Below are positions 1 to 7,543 of a stretch of 64,000 nucleotides of DNA, in pieces. The stretch spans positions 1 through 64,000 of the forward strand of contig CAYGKA010000011.1 of the NCBI GenBank assembly GCA_964350445.1, given 5' to 3'. The notes beneath the pieces are model-generated. The model made no database searches. It saw nothing but the letters and a program-made list of their open reading frames with translations, and was not told the DNA's origin. Every line of letters begins with the position of its first letter. Position 1 is the stretch's first letter. A program made the translations under genes and the position numbers. The DNA is from Hwanghaeella sp964350445. GTDB taxonomy: Bacteria; Pseudomonadota; Alphaproteobacteria; UBA8366; Aestuariispiraceae.

Positions 1-1089
1 ACGGACATGTCGTTCGCCGTGTCCATCGACAAGGGCCGGGTCGAGTACGGCGGCAGTAATCTGGCGGCCTTGTTCGCCCAGCCCCGCAACCTGTTTTCCC
101 CGCGTTTTCATCGCATGCTGCGCGATCTGCTTCGATTCTACCGCAGCGCCCCGGAATTGCTGGATCACCCGAACGCAGACCGCATCACGCTGGGCGATTT
201 CCTGGATTTCGGCGGCTATGGAGAAGCGTTCGCCCGCGACCACCTGCTGCCGATGGGCGCTGCGATCTGGTCCTGTTCGACCGAGAGCATGCGCGACTTT
301 CCGGCCAATTCCTTCATCCGGTTCTTCGTCAATCACGGGCTTCTGGAAATCAAGGAGCGGCCCCAGTGGTGGACCGTCGAGGGCGGCAGCCGCGAATATG
401 TGAAGCGCATTCAAGCGCAACTGGCGAGCGATGTTCATCTGGGCCGGCCGGCACGCGCCGTAAAACGCGTTCCGGGCGGCGTTGCCGTGCGCGACGACGG
501 GGGAACCGAACAGGTCTACGACCACGTCGTGATGGCCTGCCACGGTGACGAGGCCTGTCGCCTGTTGGAGGATAAAAGCGATACGGAATCAAGCATTCTG
601 GGCCGATTTCGGTATCAGAAAAACGAAGCCGTCCTGCATCTCGATCCGGCCCAAATGCCGAAACGCCGGCGAGCCTGGTCCAGCTGGAACTATCTGGCAA
701 ACAGCGAGACCGACGGCCACCGCCAAGTCGCCGTCACCTATTGGATGAACAAGCTGCAGCACCTTGACCCCGCGCACCCGATTTTCGTGACACTCAATCC
801 GATTGAGACCATCCCGGCCGACCGTGTGATCGATCAGTTTGCCTATGATCATCCCATGTTCGACGCAGGCGCCGTTTCCGCCCAGAAGGAACTGCCGTCG
901 ATCCAGGGCAATGGCGGCGTCTGGTATTGCGGCAGCTATTGCGGATACGGGTTTCACGAAGACGGACTGGCCTCCGCCGTCGCGGTGGCGGGGCGGCTTG
1001 GCGCGGATATTCCCTGGGGACATCGGCCGCATTATGCCATGGCCGCCGTTGAAGGCCGGGACAGCGACAAACCGTCGGTCGCGGCGTAG
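1..1089 (+). CDS. Flavin-dependent amine-oxidase-like protein, 5' truncated (UfaD/UfaO-type candidate)
   Basis: The frame is open back through base 1, so the true start and the N-terminal FAD-binding glycine motif lie outside the window; about 362 C-terminal residues are visible. They contain a conserved-looking block RFFVNHGLLEI near visible residue 103 and a C-terminal flavin-contact segment WYCGSYCGYGFHEDGL near residues 306-321, as in COG2907 NAD(P)/FAD-binding proteins. The next gene starts 9 bp after the stop, and a DUF1365 protein plus a CFA-like methyltransferase follow. In R. sphaeroides and R. palustris a flavoprotein and a DUF1365 protein of this kind take part in furan fatty acid formation (UfaD, UfaO); I do not recall with certainty which name belongs to which. 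Family assignment is firm; the role is inferred from context. Confidence 0.85.
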   Translation, partial: TDMSFAVSIDKGRVEYGGSNLAALFAQPRNLFSPRFHRMLRDLLRFYRSAPELLDHPNADRITLGDFLDFGGYGEAFARDHLLPMGAAIWSCSTESMRDFPANSFIRFFVNHGLLEIKERPQWWTVEGGSREYVKRIQAQLASDVHLGRPARAVKRVPGGVAVRDDGGTEQVYDHVVMACHGDEACRLLEDKSDTESSILGRFRYQKNEAVLHLDPAQMPKRRRAWSSWNYLANSETDGHRQVAVTYWMNKLQHLDPAHPIFVTLNPIETIPADRVIDQFAYDHPMFDAGAVSAQKELPSIQGNGGVWYCGSYCGYGFHEDGLASAVAVAGRLGADIPWGHRPHYAMAAVEGRDSDKPSVAA

Positions 1090-1098
1090 GATCCTTTC

Positions 1099-1926
1099 AT
1101 GGATGGAAGCCCGAATTTCCTGGATGACCCGGCATTCCCTGGCATCGCCGTGCCGCAGGGCATTCCCGGACCGTCGATCTATCGCGGAAAGGTTTCGCAC
1201 AAGCGCCTGACGCCTTTCGTCCATGATCTCGACTACAAGATATTCTCCCTGCTGCTGGATATCGACGCACTGGACGAAACGGCGTCGGCTTCCCGCATAT
1301 TCGCGTATAACCGTGCGGGCGTGGTCTCGTTCCATGACAAGGATCATGGACCGCGCGATGGATCGCCCCTTCGACCCTGGCTCAACCGTATTCTCCGCGA
1401 GAATGGCTTCGCCTTGCAGGATTGCCCGGTCCGGCTTCTCTGCTTTCCCAGACTATGGGGGTATACATTCAATCCGCTCAGCATCTACTATTGTTACGAT
1501 CGGACCGGTGCCCTAAAGGCCGTTTTGTACGAAGTCGGCAACACGTTCGGCGAATGGCACGGTTACCTGCTGCCGGTGGAACAGAAGGACGGCGCGCCGA
1601 TTTCCCAGCAAGCGCCCAAGGTCTTCCACGTTTCCCCCTTTATGCCCATCGACGGGTCCTATCGGTTCACCTTGCACCCGCCAAGCGACAAACTGTCTTT
1701 GTTGATCCGCTATCAGGACAGTGACGGCAAGGACAGGATGACCGCGACGCACAGCGCGGTGCGGACAGACCTGACCGACCGAGCGCTCCTGGCGGCCCTG
1801 TTCAAGCATCCTTTGATGACGGCGAAGGTAATCGCCGGAATTCATTGGGAAGCTATGAAGCTGTGGAAAAAGGGTGCGCCTTTTCATCCAAAACCCGACC
1901 TGCCGCGTAACCGTATTACAGGTTGA
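1099..1926 (+). CDS. DUF1365 family protein (putative lipid-modification partner)
   Basis: A 275-residue protein of the DUF1365 family. Typical features visible are SIYRGKVSHKRLTPFVHDLDY near the N-terminus (residues about 21-41, read as separate conserved blocks), the RLWGYTFNPLSIYYCYD region near residue 114-130 and FHVSPFMPIDGSYRF near residue 177. DUF1365 genes almost always sit between a flavin amine-oxidase-like gene and a CFA-synthase-like gene, which is exactly the arrangement here. No enzymatic motif is understood well enough to assign a reaction from sequence alone. By analogy with characterised alphaproteobacterial clusters it may work in furan fatty acid synthesis on membrane phospholipids. 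The following gene is cotranscribed, starting 55 bp downstream. Confidence 0.88.
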   Translation: MDGSPNFLDDPAFPGIAVPQGIPGPSIYRGKVSHKRLTPFVHDLDYKIFSLLLDIDALDETASASRIFAYNRAGVVSFHDKDHGPRDGSPLRPWLNRILRENGFALQDCPVRLLCFPRLWGYTFNPLSIYYCYDRTGALKAVLYEVGNTFGEWHGYLLPVEQKDGAPISQQAPKVFHVSPFMPIDGSYRFTLHPPSDKLSLLIRYQDSDGKDRMTATHSAVRTDLTDRALLAALFKHPLMTAKVIAGIHWEAMKLWKKGAPFHPKPDLPRNRITG

Positions 1927-1981
1927 GGACATCATTTTCCTCTTGGCCGTGTTTCGGTTTCAGGCGAGAATTGGGGTAAGC

Positions 1982-3253
1982 ATGTACGGTGATGAAGTCA
2001 TGCAGGGTGGATCGAAAACTGCAAAATCCTGGGCACCAGGCCCGCGAATAGGCACTGCGACCCGGTTGATGCTTGGATTGGCCGACCGGTTCGAGTCCGG
2101 CCGTATCCTATGGAATTTGCCGGATGGTTCAGCGCGGCTGACCGGCAAGAACGCCGATGACGGCGAAGCGGGCGCCCACCCCACCGTGACCGTGGAACTG
2201 CACAACGACCTGGTCGCCAGGAAGCTGTTTACCGGCGGCAATATCGGCATTGCGGAAGCCTATATGGACGGCGACTACGATGTCGACGACCTGGCCGGTT
2301 TCCTGACCATATGCGCGACCAATATCGCGGTTCTGGAAGCGACGCTGCAGGGGCAATGGTGGTTCCGCAACGCCTCCCGTCTGGTTCACTGGTTCAACCG
2401 CAATACGGAAACCGGCAGCCGGCGCAACATTCACCATCACTACGACTTGGGAAACAGCTTCTACGAACACTGGCTTGACCCAAGCATGACTTATTCCTCG
2501 GCCGAGTTTCTGTCGCATGCGGAAGATCTGCTTCAAGCGCAGGGCAACAAATATGAAAGGCTCGCCCAGCGGCTGGAGATCGGCCACGACCATCACGTAC
2601 TTGAAATCGGCTGCGGATGGGGCGGCTTTGCCGAACATGTTGCGAAGTCCCGGGGCGCCCGCGTCACGGCGCTCACCATTTCCGACGAGCAGTACGACTT
2701 CGCGGCCCAGCGCATCCAGCGCGAAGGTCTTGGCGAGAAGGTCAATATCGTCAAACGCGACTATCGGCAGGAGGAAGGCAGCTACGACCGTATCGCTTCG
2801 ATCGAAATGTTCGAAGCGGTCGGACAGGACTACTGGCCCGTCTTCTTCGACAAGGTGAAAGACCGGCTGAGCGATGCGGGCCGCGCGGCCCTTCAAATCA
2901 TCACGATCGACGACGAACACTTCGACAGTTACAGAAGCCGGCCAGATTTCATTCAGCGCTATATTTTCCCGGGCGGCATGCTGCCGTCCCCGTCCAAACT
3001 TCGCGAACAGGTGGCCCAGGCCGGTCTTACGGTCGACACTTATGAAACCTTCGGCCAGAGCTACGCGCGCACGCTTGCAGAATGGAACGGTCGTTTTCAG
3101 GATTCCTGGCCCGACATCGCAGCGTTGAACGCGGGACGGCGCGCCTTCGACATACGTTTCAAACGCATGTGGGAATACTATCTCGCCTATTGCGAAGCAG
3201 GGTTTCGCGCGGGCGTCATCGACGTTTGCCGCGTCGCCATGAGCAAGGCCTGA
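1982..3253 (+). CDS. CFA-synthase-like SAM-dependent fatty acid methyltransferase (UfaM-like)
   Basis: A 423-residue member of the cyclopropane-fatty-acyl-phospholipid synthase family. The SAM-binding motif EIGCGWGG is at residues 208-215 and the family signature YIFPGG at about 327-332. Compared from memory with E. coli Cfa, two bicarbonate ligands are changed: the Cys of the YSCAYW block is Ser173 (YSSAEF) and the His of LLHTIG aligns with Gln305 (ALQIIT), while the Glu of MFEHVG is kept (MFEAVG, residues 276-281). This favours a methylase that makes methyl-branched unsaturated chains, as UfaM does, over a ring-forming synthase. The ATG at 1982 is preferred because an upstream in-frame start would overlap the previous gene; 2000 is a less likely alternative. 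Likely cotranscribed with its neighbours. Confidence 0.85.
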   Translation: MYGDEVMQGGSKTAKSWAPGPRIGTATRLMLGLADRFESGRILWNLPDGSARLTGKNADDGEAGAHPTVTVELHNDLVARKLFTGGNIGIAEAYMDGDYDVDDLAGFLTICATNIAVLEATLQGQWWFRNASRLVHWFNRNTETGSRRNIHHHYDLGNSFYEHWLDPSMTYSSAEFLSHAEDLLQAQGNKYERLAQRLEIGHDHHVLEIGCGWGGFAEHVAKSRGARVTALTISDEQYDFAAQRIQREGLGEKVNIVKRDYRQEEGSYDRIASIEMFEAVGQDYWPVFFDKVKDRLSDAGRAALQIITIDDEHFDSYRSRPDFIQRYIFPGGMLPSPSKLREQVAQAGLTVDTYETFGQSYARTLAEWNGRFQDSWPDIAALNAGRRAFDIRFKRMWEYYLAYCEAGFRAGVIDVCRVAMSKA

Positions 3254-3275
3254 GCGCGGAAAAGCGCCCCGCTTC

Positions 3276-4616
3276 ATGGCCCTCATTTCACGCACGCTTT
3301 CGCCGTGGCGGCTGGCCCTCTACGGCTTGCCCGGACTGCCTTTGGCGGCCGTTACGCTGCCTGTCTACGTCCATATCCCGACTTTTTATGCCGTGGACCT
3401 CGGGCTGGGTTTCGCCACCGTCGGCGCGGTACTGCTCGCGGCCCGCATCTGGGACGCGGTAAGCGACCCGCTCGTCGGGTTTCTCTCCGACAGGACGGAA
3501 AGCAGGATTGGACGGCGCAAGCCTTGGATCATCGCCGGTGCCTTGATCACCGCTTTGGCCGGCTACTTCCTCTTCTCCCCGCCGGCCGGCGTAGGCGGCG
3601 CGTTCCTGCTCTGCGTTGCCACCCTTCTATACCTGGGCTGGACGATGGCCGTGCTTCCCTACAATGCGTGGGGCGCGGAACTGTCGGATGACTATCATCG
3701 AAGAACGACGATCACAGCGTGGCGCGAAGGCGCCGTCGTCGCGGGCACGCTGCTTGCCGTTACCTTGCCCCATATCGCCGGAGAAACGACCGCGGACGGC
3801 CTTTCGATACTGGGGCTGGTATTGCTGGTCCTGTTGCCGATAACGGCCATGGCCGCTGTAGCCTATGTCCCGGCGACGGACGGATCGGCGCCGGTGCGAA
3901 AACTGACCGTGCGGCAAGTCGCGGCCATAATGGCGAAAAACCGAGCCTTCAAGAGGCTCTTGGCGGCTTGGTTCCTGAACGGCATCGCAAACGGTCTGCC
4001 CGCAACGCTGTTCCTGCTATTCGTCGCCGAGGTCCTGGGCGCGCCGGAGCAATCCGGTCCTCTTCTCTTCGCGTATTTCCTGTCGGCCGTCGTCGGGTTG
4101 CCTGTCTGGCTCAAGCTATCACGTGCATTCGGAAAGCATCGCACCTGGTGCATAGCAATGGCCTGGGCATGCGTCTGGTTTGCGGGTGCGCTTCTCCTGG
4201 GGCCAGGGGATGTTGTCGCCTTTGCAATCATTTGCGTAGCGACGGGGTTCGCGCTGGGGGCGGACCTGGCCCTGCCGCCGTCCTTGCAGGCCGACGTGAT
4301 CGATATCGACCGCGCATCGGGCAATGACAGAAACACCGGGGCCTATTTCGCATTGTGGAGCATGGCCCAGAAACTGGCCCTGGCCGTTGCCGTCGGAACC
4401 GCTTTCCCGGTCCTCGAATGGGCCGGATTGCAGGCCGATCCCGTCAGCGGCGCCAGCGCATCCGCCCCGGATGAACCGACGACATGGGTGTTGGCTTGGC
4501 TGTATGCCGGTCTTCCCATCGTTCTGAAAATCGGCGCCATGGCCGTAATTTGGGCGCACCCGGTCACAGCGGAAACACACCAGCGGCTCTCACAACAGAT
4601 CGCATCGAAGGAATGA
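3276..4616 (+). CDS. MFS transporter, GPH (sugar:cation symporter) type
   Basis: A 446-residue polytopic membrane protein with about 12 hydrophobic segments. The loop after helix 2 reads SDRTESRIGRRKPWII (about residues 70-85), the D-R-T-x-S-R-x-G-R-R-x-P signature of the glycoside-pentoside-hexuronide (melibiose carrier) group. It lies 22 bp after the CFA-like gene and 3 bp before a lipoprotein gene, so it belongs to the lipid cluster. MFS proteins of this type recur beside CFA/DUF1365 genes in alphaproteobacteria; the true substrate is unknown and a lipid or lipid-precursor cargo is as plausible as a sugar. Confidence 0.85.
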   Translation: MALISRTLSPWRLALYGLPGLPLAAVTLPVYVHIPTFYAVDLGLGFATVGAVLLAARIWDAVSDPLVGFLSDRTESRIGRRKPWIIAGALITALAGYFLFSPPAGVGGAFLLCVATLLYLGWTMAVLPYNAWGAELSDDYHRRTTITAWREGAVVAGTLLAVTLPHIAGETTADGLSILGLVLLVLLPITAMAAVAYVPATDGSAPVRKLTVRQVAAIMAKNRAFKRLLAAWFLNGIANGLPATLFLLFVAEVLGAPEQSGPLLFAYFLSAVVGLPVWLKLSRAFGKHRTWCIAMAWACVWFAGALLLGPGDVVAFAIICVATGFALGADLALPPSLQADVIDIDRASGNDRNTGAYFALWSMAQKLALAVAVGTAFPVLEWAGLQADPVSGASASAPDEPTTWVLAWLYAGLPIVLKIGAMAVIWAHPVTAETHQRLSQQIASKE

Positions 4617-4619
4617 GAA

Positions 4620-5228
4620 ATGAAGATGATCCTAGCCACGCTTCGCATCGTAACAAGGATATCGATTGTCGGACTGGTTGGCCTTTTGATTGGTTGCACG
4701 AATATGGAAGTTACGGATTTCAAAGACGGGAAACCGGCGCTGGTTCTGGAAGAATACTTCGACGGCAAAACCGTCGCAGCCGGGCTGTTCCAGGACCGCT
4801 TCGGCAATGTGCGCCGTCAATTCGTCGTGGAGATCGACGGAAGCTGGGACGGTGAGGTGCTGAGGCTGATCGAGGATTTCACGTATAGCGACGGTGAAAC
4901 GGAACAGCGCATATGGGCCCTGACGAAGCTGGACGCACATCGCTACGAAGGTTCGGCGGAAGGGGTTGTCGGCATGGCCTCCGGGGCTGCTTATGGCAAT
5001 GCCTTCAATTGGCGTTACACGTTCGACCTGAAAGTCGGTGACGGAACATGGCGCGTCGACTTCGACGATTGGATGTTCCTGCAGGAAGGCGGCGTCCTCA
5101 TCAACAAGGCGACCGTGAGTAAATGGGGCATAACGATCGGCGAGGTCACCTTGGCTTTTCACAAGCCGGGCGCGATTCGGGCGGAAAATGACAACACCTT
5201 CCACGCTTTCGCCGGCGCGGCGGAATAG
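4620..5228 (+). CDS. DUF3833 family lipoprotein
   Basis: A 202-residue protein with an N-terminal hydrophobic stretch ending in a lipobox-like LLIGC (Cys23), so it is probably a lipoprotein anchored in the membrane facing the periplasm. The body matches the DUF3833 pattern: VLEEYFDGKTVAAGLFQDRFG (start near residue 42, read in parts), an FxYxDGxxxxRxW block near residues 87-98 and a WMFLQEGGVLINKATVSKWG block near residue 151. It starts 3 bp after the MFS gene and ends 1 bp before the end of the convergent NTF2-like gene. Function unknown; lipid binding or chaperoning would fit the cluster but is only inference. Confidence 0.83.
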   Translation: MKMILATLRIVTRISIVGLVGLLIGCTNMEVTDFKDGKPALVLEEYFDGKTVAAGLFQDRFGNVRRQFVVEIDGSWDGEVLRLIEDFTYSDGETEQRIWALTKLDAHRYEGSAEGVVGMASGAAYGNAFNWRYTFDLKVGDGTWRVDFDDWMFLQEGGVLINKATVSKWGITIGEVTLAFHKPGAIRAENDNTFHAFAGAAE

Positions 5229-5229
5229 A

Positions 5230-5682
5230 CTAGCCGCTACTGAGTTTCGATCGGATAAGCCGGACCAGCCAGCCGACCAGGGGCAAACGCGCGTAGAACT
5301 GTTCGCCCGCATCCCAATGGTCGATATGCGAAACGACCTTCAGGTCTTGGCCGAACAGAACCTCGCTGACACCGGTTATCGACCAGCTCTCTCCTTCGCC
5401 GCCTTTCGGCAAGAAGGAGAAGTCCCATCGGAGGTAAGCGGTGCTGCCTGAGATCGCGATATCAGAGACTGTGAAGGCGGGGCTGTCGACAGTCTCGAAC
5501 ATATGCTCGAAGACCCGTCGCACACCGTCCAACCCCGTGACGTCATTGAAGGGATCTTTGAACCGTATATCAGCATGGCAATGGCGCGTAATGTCGTCCA
5601 ACCGGTCCGGCGTCAACGTCTCAAAAAACGCCGCCCACCGCCGTGCCGCGCCGGATACATCGTCGGAAGAATACTCGGTCAA
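5230..5682 (-). CDS. NTF2-like / SnoaL-like domain protein
   Basis: A 150-residue single-domain protein with the nuclear-transport-factor-2 fold pattern: an N-terminal helix with RWAAFFETLTPDRLDDI, a strand IRFKDPFNDVTGLDGVRRVF in which D-P-F-N is typical, and C-terminal strands ending KVVSHIDHWDAGEQFY. Such proteins are either small enzymes or lipid/steroid-binding pockets. It overlaps the upstream SDR gene by 4 bp (stop/start overlap), so the two are translationally coupled, and it converges tail-to-tail with the DUF3833 gene with no room for a terminator. Confidence 0.8.
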   Translation of the reverse strand: MTEYSSDDVSGAARRWAAFFETLTPDRLDDITRHCHADIRFKDPFNDVTGLDGVRRVFEHMFETVDSPAFTVSDIAISGSTAYLRWDFSFLPKGGEGESWSITGVSEVLFGQDLKVVSHIDHWDAGEQFYARLPLVGWLVRLIRSKLSSG

Positions 5683-6428
5683 AGCCCAATAGCCTTTTTG
5701 ATCAGCGGAAAATAGAGCGCATCCGGCAGCAGTTGCAGGAACTTCAGCTGGAACGCGAAGCGGCGCGGAAAGGCTATCTGAAAACGGGAAGAATCCAATC
5801 CCCGCATGATCCTTTCTGCCGCGTCCTCCACTTCCATCAAGAAGGGCATCGGGAACGTGTTCTGATCCGTCAGCGGCGTCTTCACAAAGCCGGGACAGAT
5901 GACCTGCAGCTTCACGCCCAGCCCATCCAATTCCGGTTTCAGGCTTTCGCCCATGGCAATGACCGCAGCCTTGCTGGCCGAGTATCCGGCCGCCTTGGGA
6001 AGCCCCCTGTAACCGGCGACGGAGGACATCAGCGCCAGATGCCCTTGCCGGCGCGCGATCATTCGCGGCATCAGGGCCGCCAAGACATTGGAAATGCCGG
6101 TCACGTTGACGTCGACCATGGCCCGGACCGCCGCCGCGTCGAAGTCTTTGGCGGGCGTCTGCGTATAGGTTCCCGCATTCAGGATGGCGAGGTCGATCGA
6201 TCCGTGTTCCCGTTCGATCGCCGCAATTGTTTCCTCAACAGCGGATATATCGGTCACGTCCAATGGAAACGGCCGGAACCTGTCGCTTGCGAGTCCTTGT
6301 GCAACGGCGTGGAGTTTATCTTCGGAACGGGCACAGGCGGCGACGGTGTCGCCCCGCTCCAGAAACAGGCGCGCCAGTTCAGCGCCGATTCCCGAACTTG
6401 CCCCGGTGATGAGAACGAGCCGCCCCAC
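5679..6428 (-). CDS. Short-chain dehydrogenase/reductase (SDR)
   Basis: A 249-residue classical SDR. The NAD(P)-binding TGASSGIG is at residues 8-15, the NAG motif at about 86-88 (AILNAGTYTQ) and the catalytic YSASKAA (Tyr-x-x-x-Lys) near residue 149, with Ser upstream in LMSSVAGYRG. R13-type residues after the glycine loop (CARSEDKL) suggest NADP preference. It lies 31 bp downstream of the DUF6134 gene and overlaps the NTF2-like gene by 4 bp. A similar SDR sits beside the CFA/DUF1365/MFS/DUF3833 genes in Rhodobacter, which suggests a role in the same lipid pathway. Confidence 0.88.
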   Translation of the reverse strand: MGRLVLITGASSGIGAELARLFLERGDTVAACARSEDKLHAVAQGLASDRFRPFPLDVTDISAVEETIAAIEREHGSIDLAILNAGTYTQTPAKDFDAAAVRAMVDVNVTGISNVLAALMPRMIARRQGHLALMSSVAGYRGLPKAAGYSASKAAVIAMGESLKPELDGLGVKLQVICPGFVKTPLTDQNTFPMPFLMEVEDAAERIMRGLDSSRFQIAFPRRFAFQLKFLQLLPDALYFPLIKKAIGL

Positions 6429-6459
6429 CGATCAATAGCCCCCAGCCTTCGAATTGCCG

Positions 6460-7149
6460 TTATTGCAGGACATAGTCGAACCGGTTGCCGCGATAGGTAA
6501 AGGCCAGTTTCACCCATCGATCATCCGCGTCGTACCAAAGGTCGATGTCCAGGTCGCCGCGCATCTCGAATTTTTCGGCACGGATCGAGGCCCCCCTGAC
6601 ATCGACCGCCTCATATCCCACGGACTTCGTTTCGACATGCAGGACTTCGCCGTCCCGCGTCGCGAGAAGACGCTGCTGATAAACCGTGCGTTTATCCCAA
6701 TAGGTGGTCGGAAACCAATCCGAAACAACCGCTTCGTCCGCACCGTTCACGGCAACCGCCAGGCCGCCGTCCCTCCGGTTTGCGGCGACGGTGAAGACAT
6801 CCCCATCGTCGTCCGTCTTGCTCAAGAACGACGACAGGGCGCCATTTTCCCATAGGGCCCTGTTTTGCTGTTCATAGCGATAGAAAACGATCGGCCCTAA
6901 TCCGACTTTAAGATCGATGTCTATGTCGACATAGGTTTTGCCGTTCTTCTGCCACAACGTGACGGCATGCCGGCCGATTTTCCGTCCATCCATGAGCACG
7001 TCGAAATCTATGACCTCGCTCGCCTGCGACTGCGGCGGCAGGGCCGCCAAAAGGTCGCCCGGCGCTTGGTCCGCCGACGCCGCCGGTGTCGAGGCGACGC
7101 AGCCAAGCGCGAGAAACGCCAAAATTCTCGGGAATGTCGTTTTCCTCAT
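6460..7149 (-). CDS. DUF6134 family secreted protein
   Basis: A 229-residue protein whose first 26 residues form a signal peptide (basic MRKT, hydrophobic ILAFLALGCVAS, then an AxA-like STPAASA). The mature part is beta-rich: ILDGR-like VLMDGRKIGRH, LKVGLGPIVFYRYEQQNRALW, and a C-terminal KLAFTYRGNRFDYVLQ, which is the DUF6134 layout. The start at 7149 is chosen because it gives the signal peptide directly; an in-frame ATG at 7164 adds five residues. It is first in a leftward operon with the SDR and NTF2-like genes. Likely periplasmic; function unknown. Confidence 0.75.
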   Translation of the reverse strand: MRKTTFPRILAFLALGCVASTPAASADQAPGDLLAALPPQSQASEVIDFDVLMDGRKIGRHAVTLWQKNGKTYVDIDIDLKVGLGPIVFYRYEQQNRALWENGALSSFLSKTDDDGDVFTVAANRRDGGLAVAVNGADEAVVSDWFPTTYWDKRTVYQQRLLATRDGEVLHVETKSVGYEAVDVRGASIRAEKFEMRGDLDIDLWYDADDRWVKLAFTYRGNRFDYVLQ

Positions 7150-7543
7150 CGTCCCATCATCCAATCTGCCGGATATTCATTGAATGATACGGACGAAACA
7201 GGTTTCCGGATCGTATTTTTCGGGGATGGAACCAGACCTATCCGATGCTTCGAAAAACGCCCGTTCCGCAATGCAACCGTCACCGGATCGTAACACGAAA
7301 CGGCTAAGTTCCCCCCGGCTTGGCGGACGGGTCGGGCCAGGATCATGCCAAGGCATGGTCGAAGCGTTTTTTGAGTATCTCGGAGATTAACGTCCCGGGT
7401 GCCGTAGACGGCGGGCCAATTCGGCCTGAGCCGCGGCCCCATCGATGATATACAGGAAAAACGTCTGGGTTCAGCCGGCCGCCGCATCACCGAACCACGG
7501 AATGTACCTTGCGTGACAAGGCCTGAAGCGAAGGAACCACCAA
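7150..7543. other. Divergent intergenic region between DUF6134 and phoX
   Basis: About 390 bp carrying the promoters of both neighbours. On the minus strand, CGATCC (7213-7208) and TATCA (7189-7185) are separated by 18 bases, weakly like the RpoE/ChrR-type ECF promoter (TGATCC, 18 bases, TAAGA). A perfect 14-bp palindrome CATGCCAAGGCATG is at 7344-7357, and a small hairpin (CCTTG/CAAGG, 7507-7521) precedes the phoX ribosome-binding site. I see no convincing Pho box and no small gene. Confidence 0.35.

Noticed and set aside
2129..3295. Open frame antisense to the CFA-like methyltransferase
   Set aside because: The sense frame has the SAM-binding and CFA signatures; the antisense frame does not.
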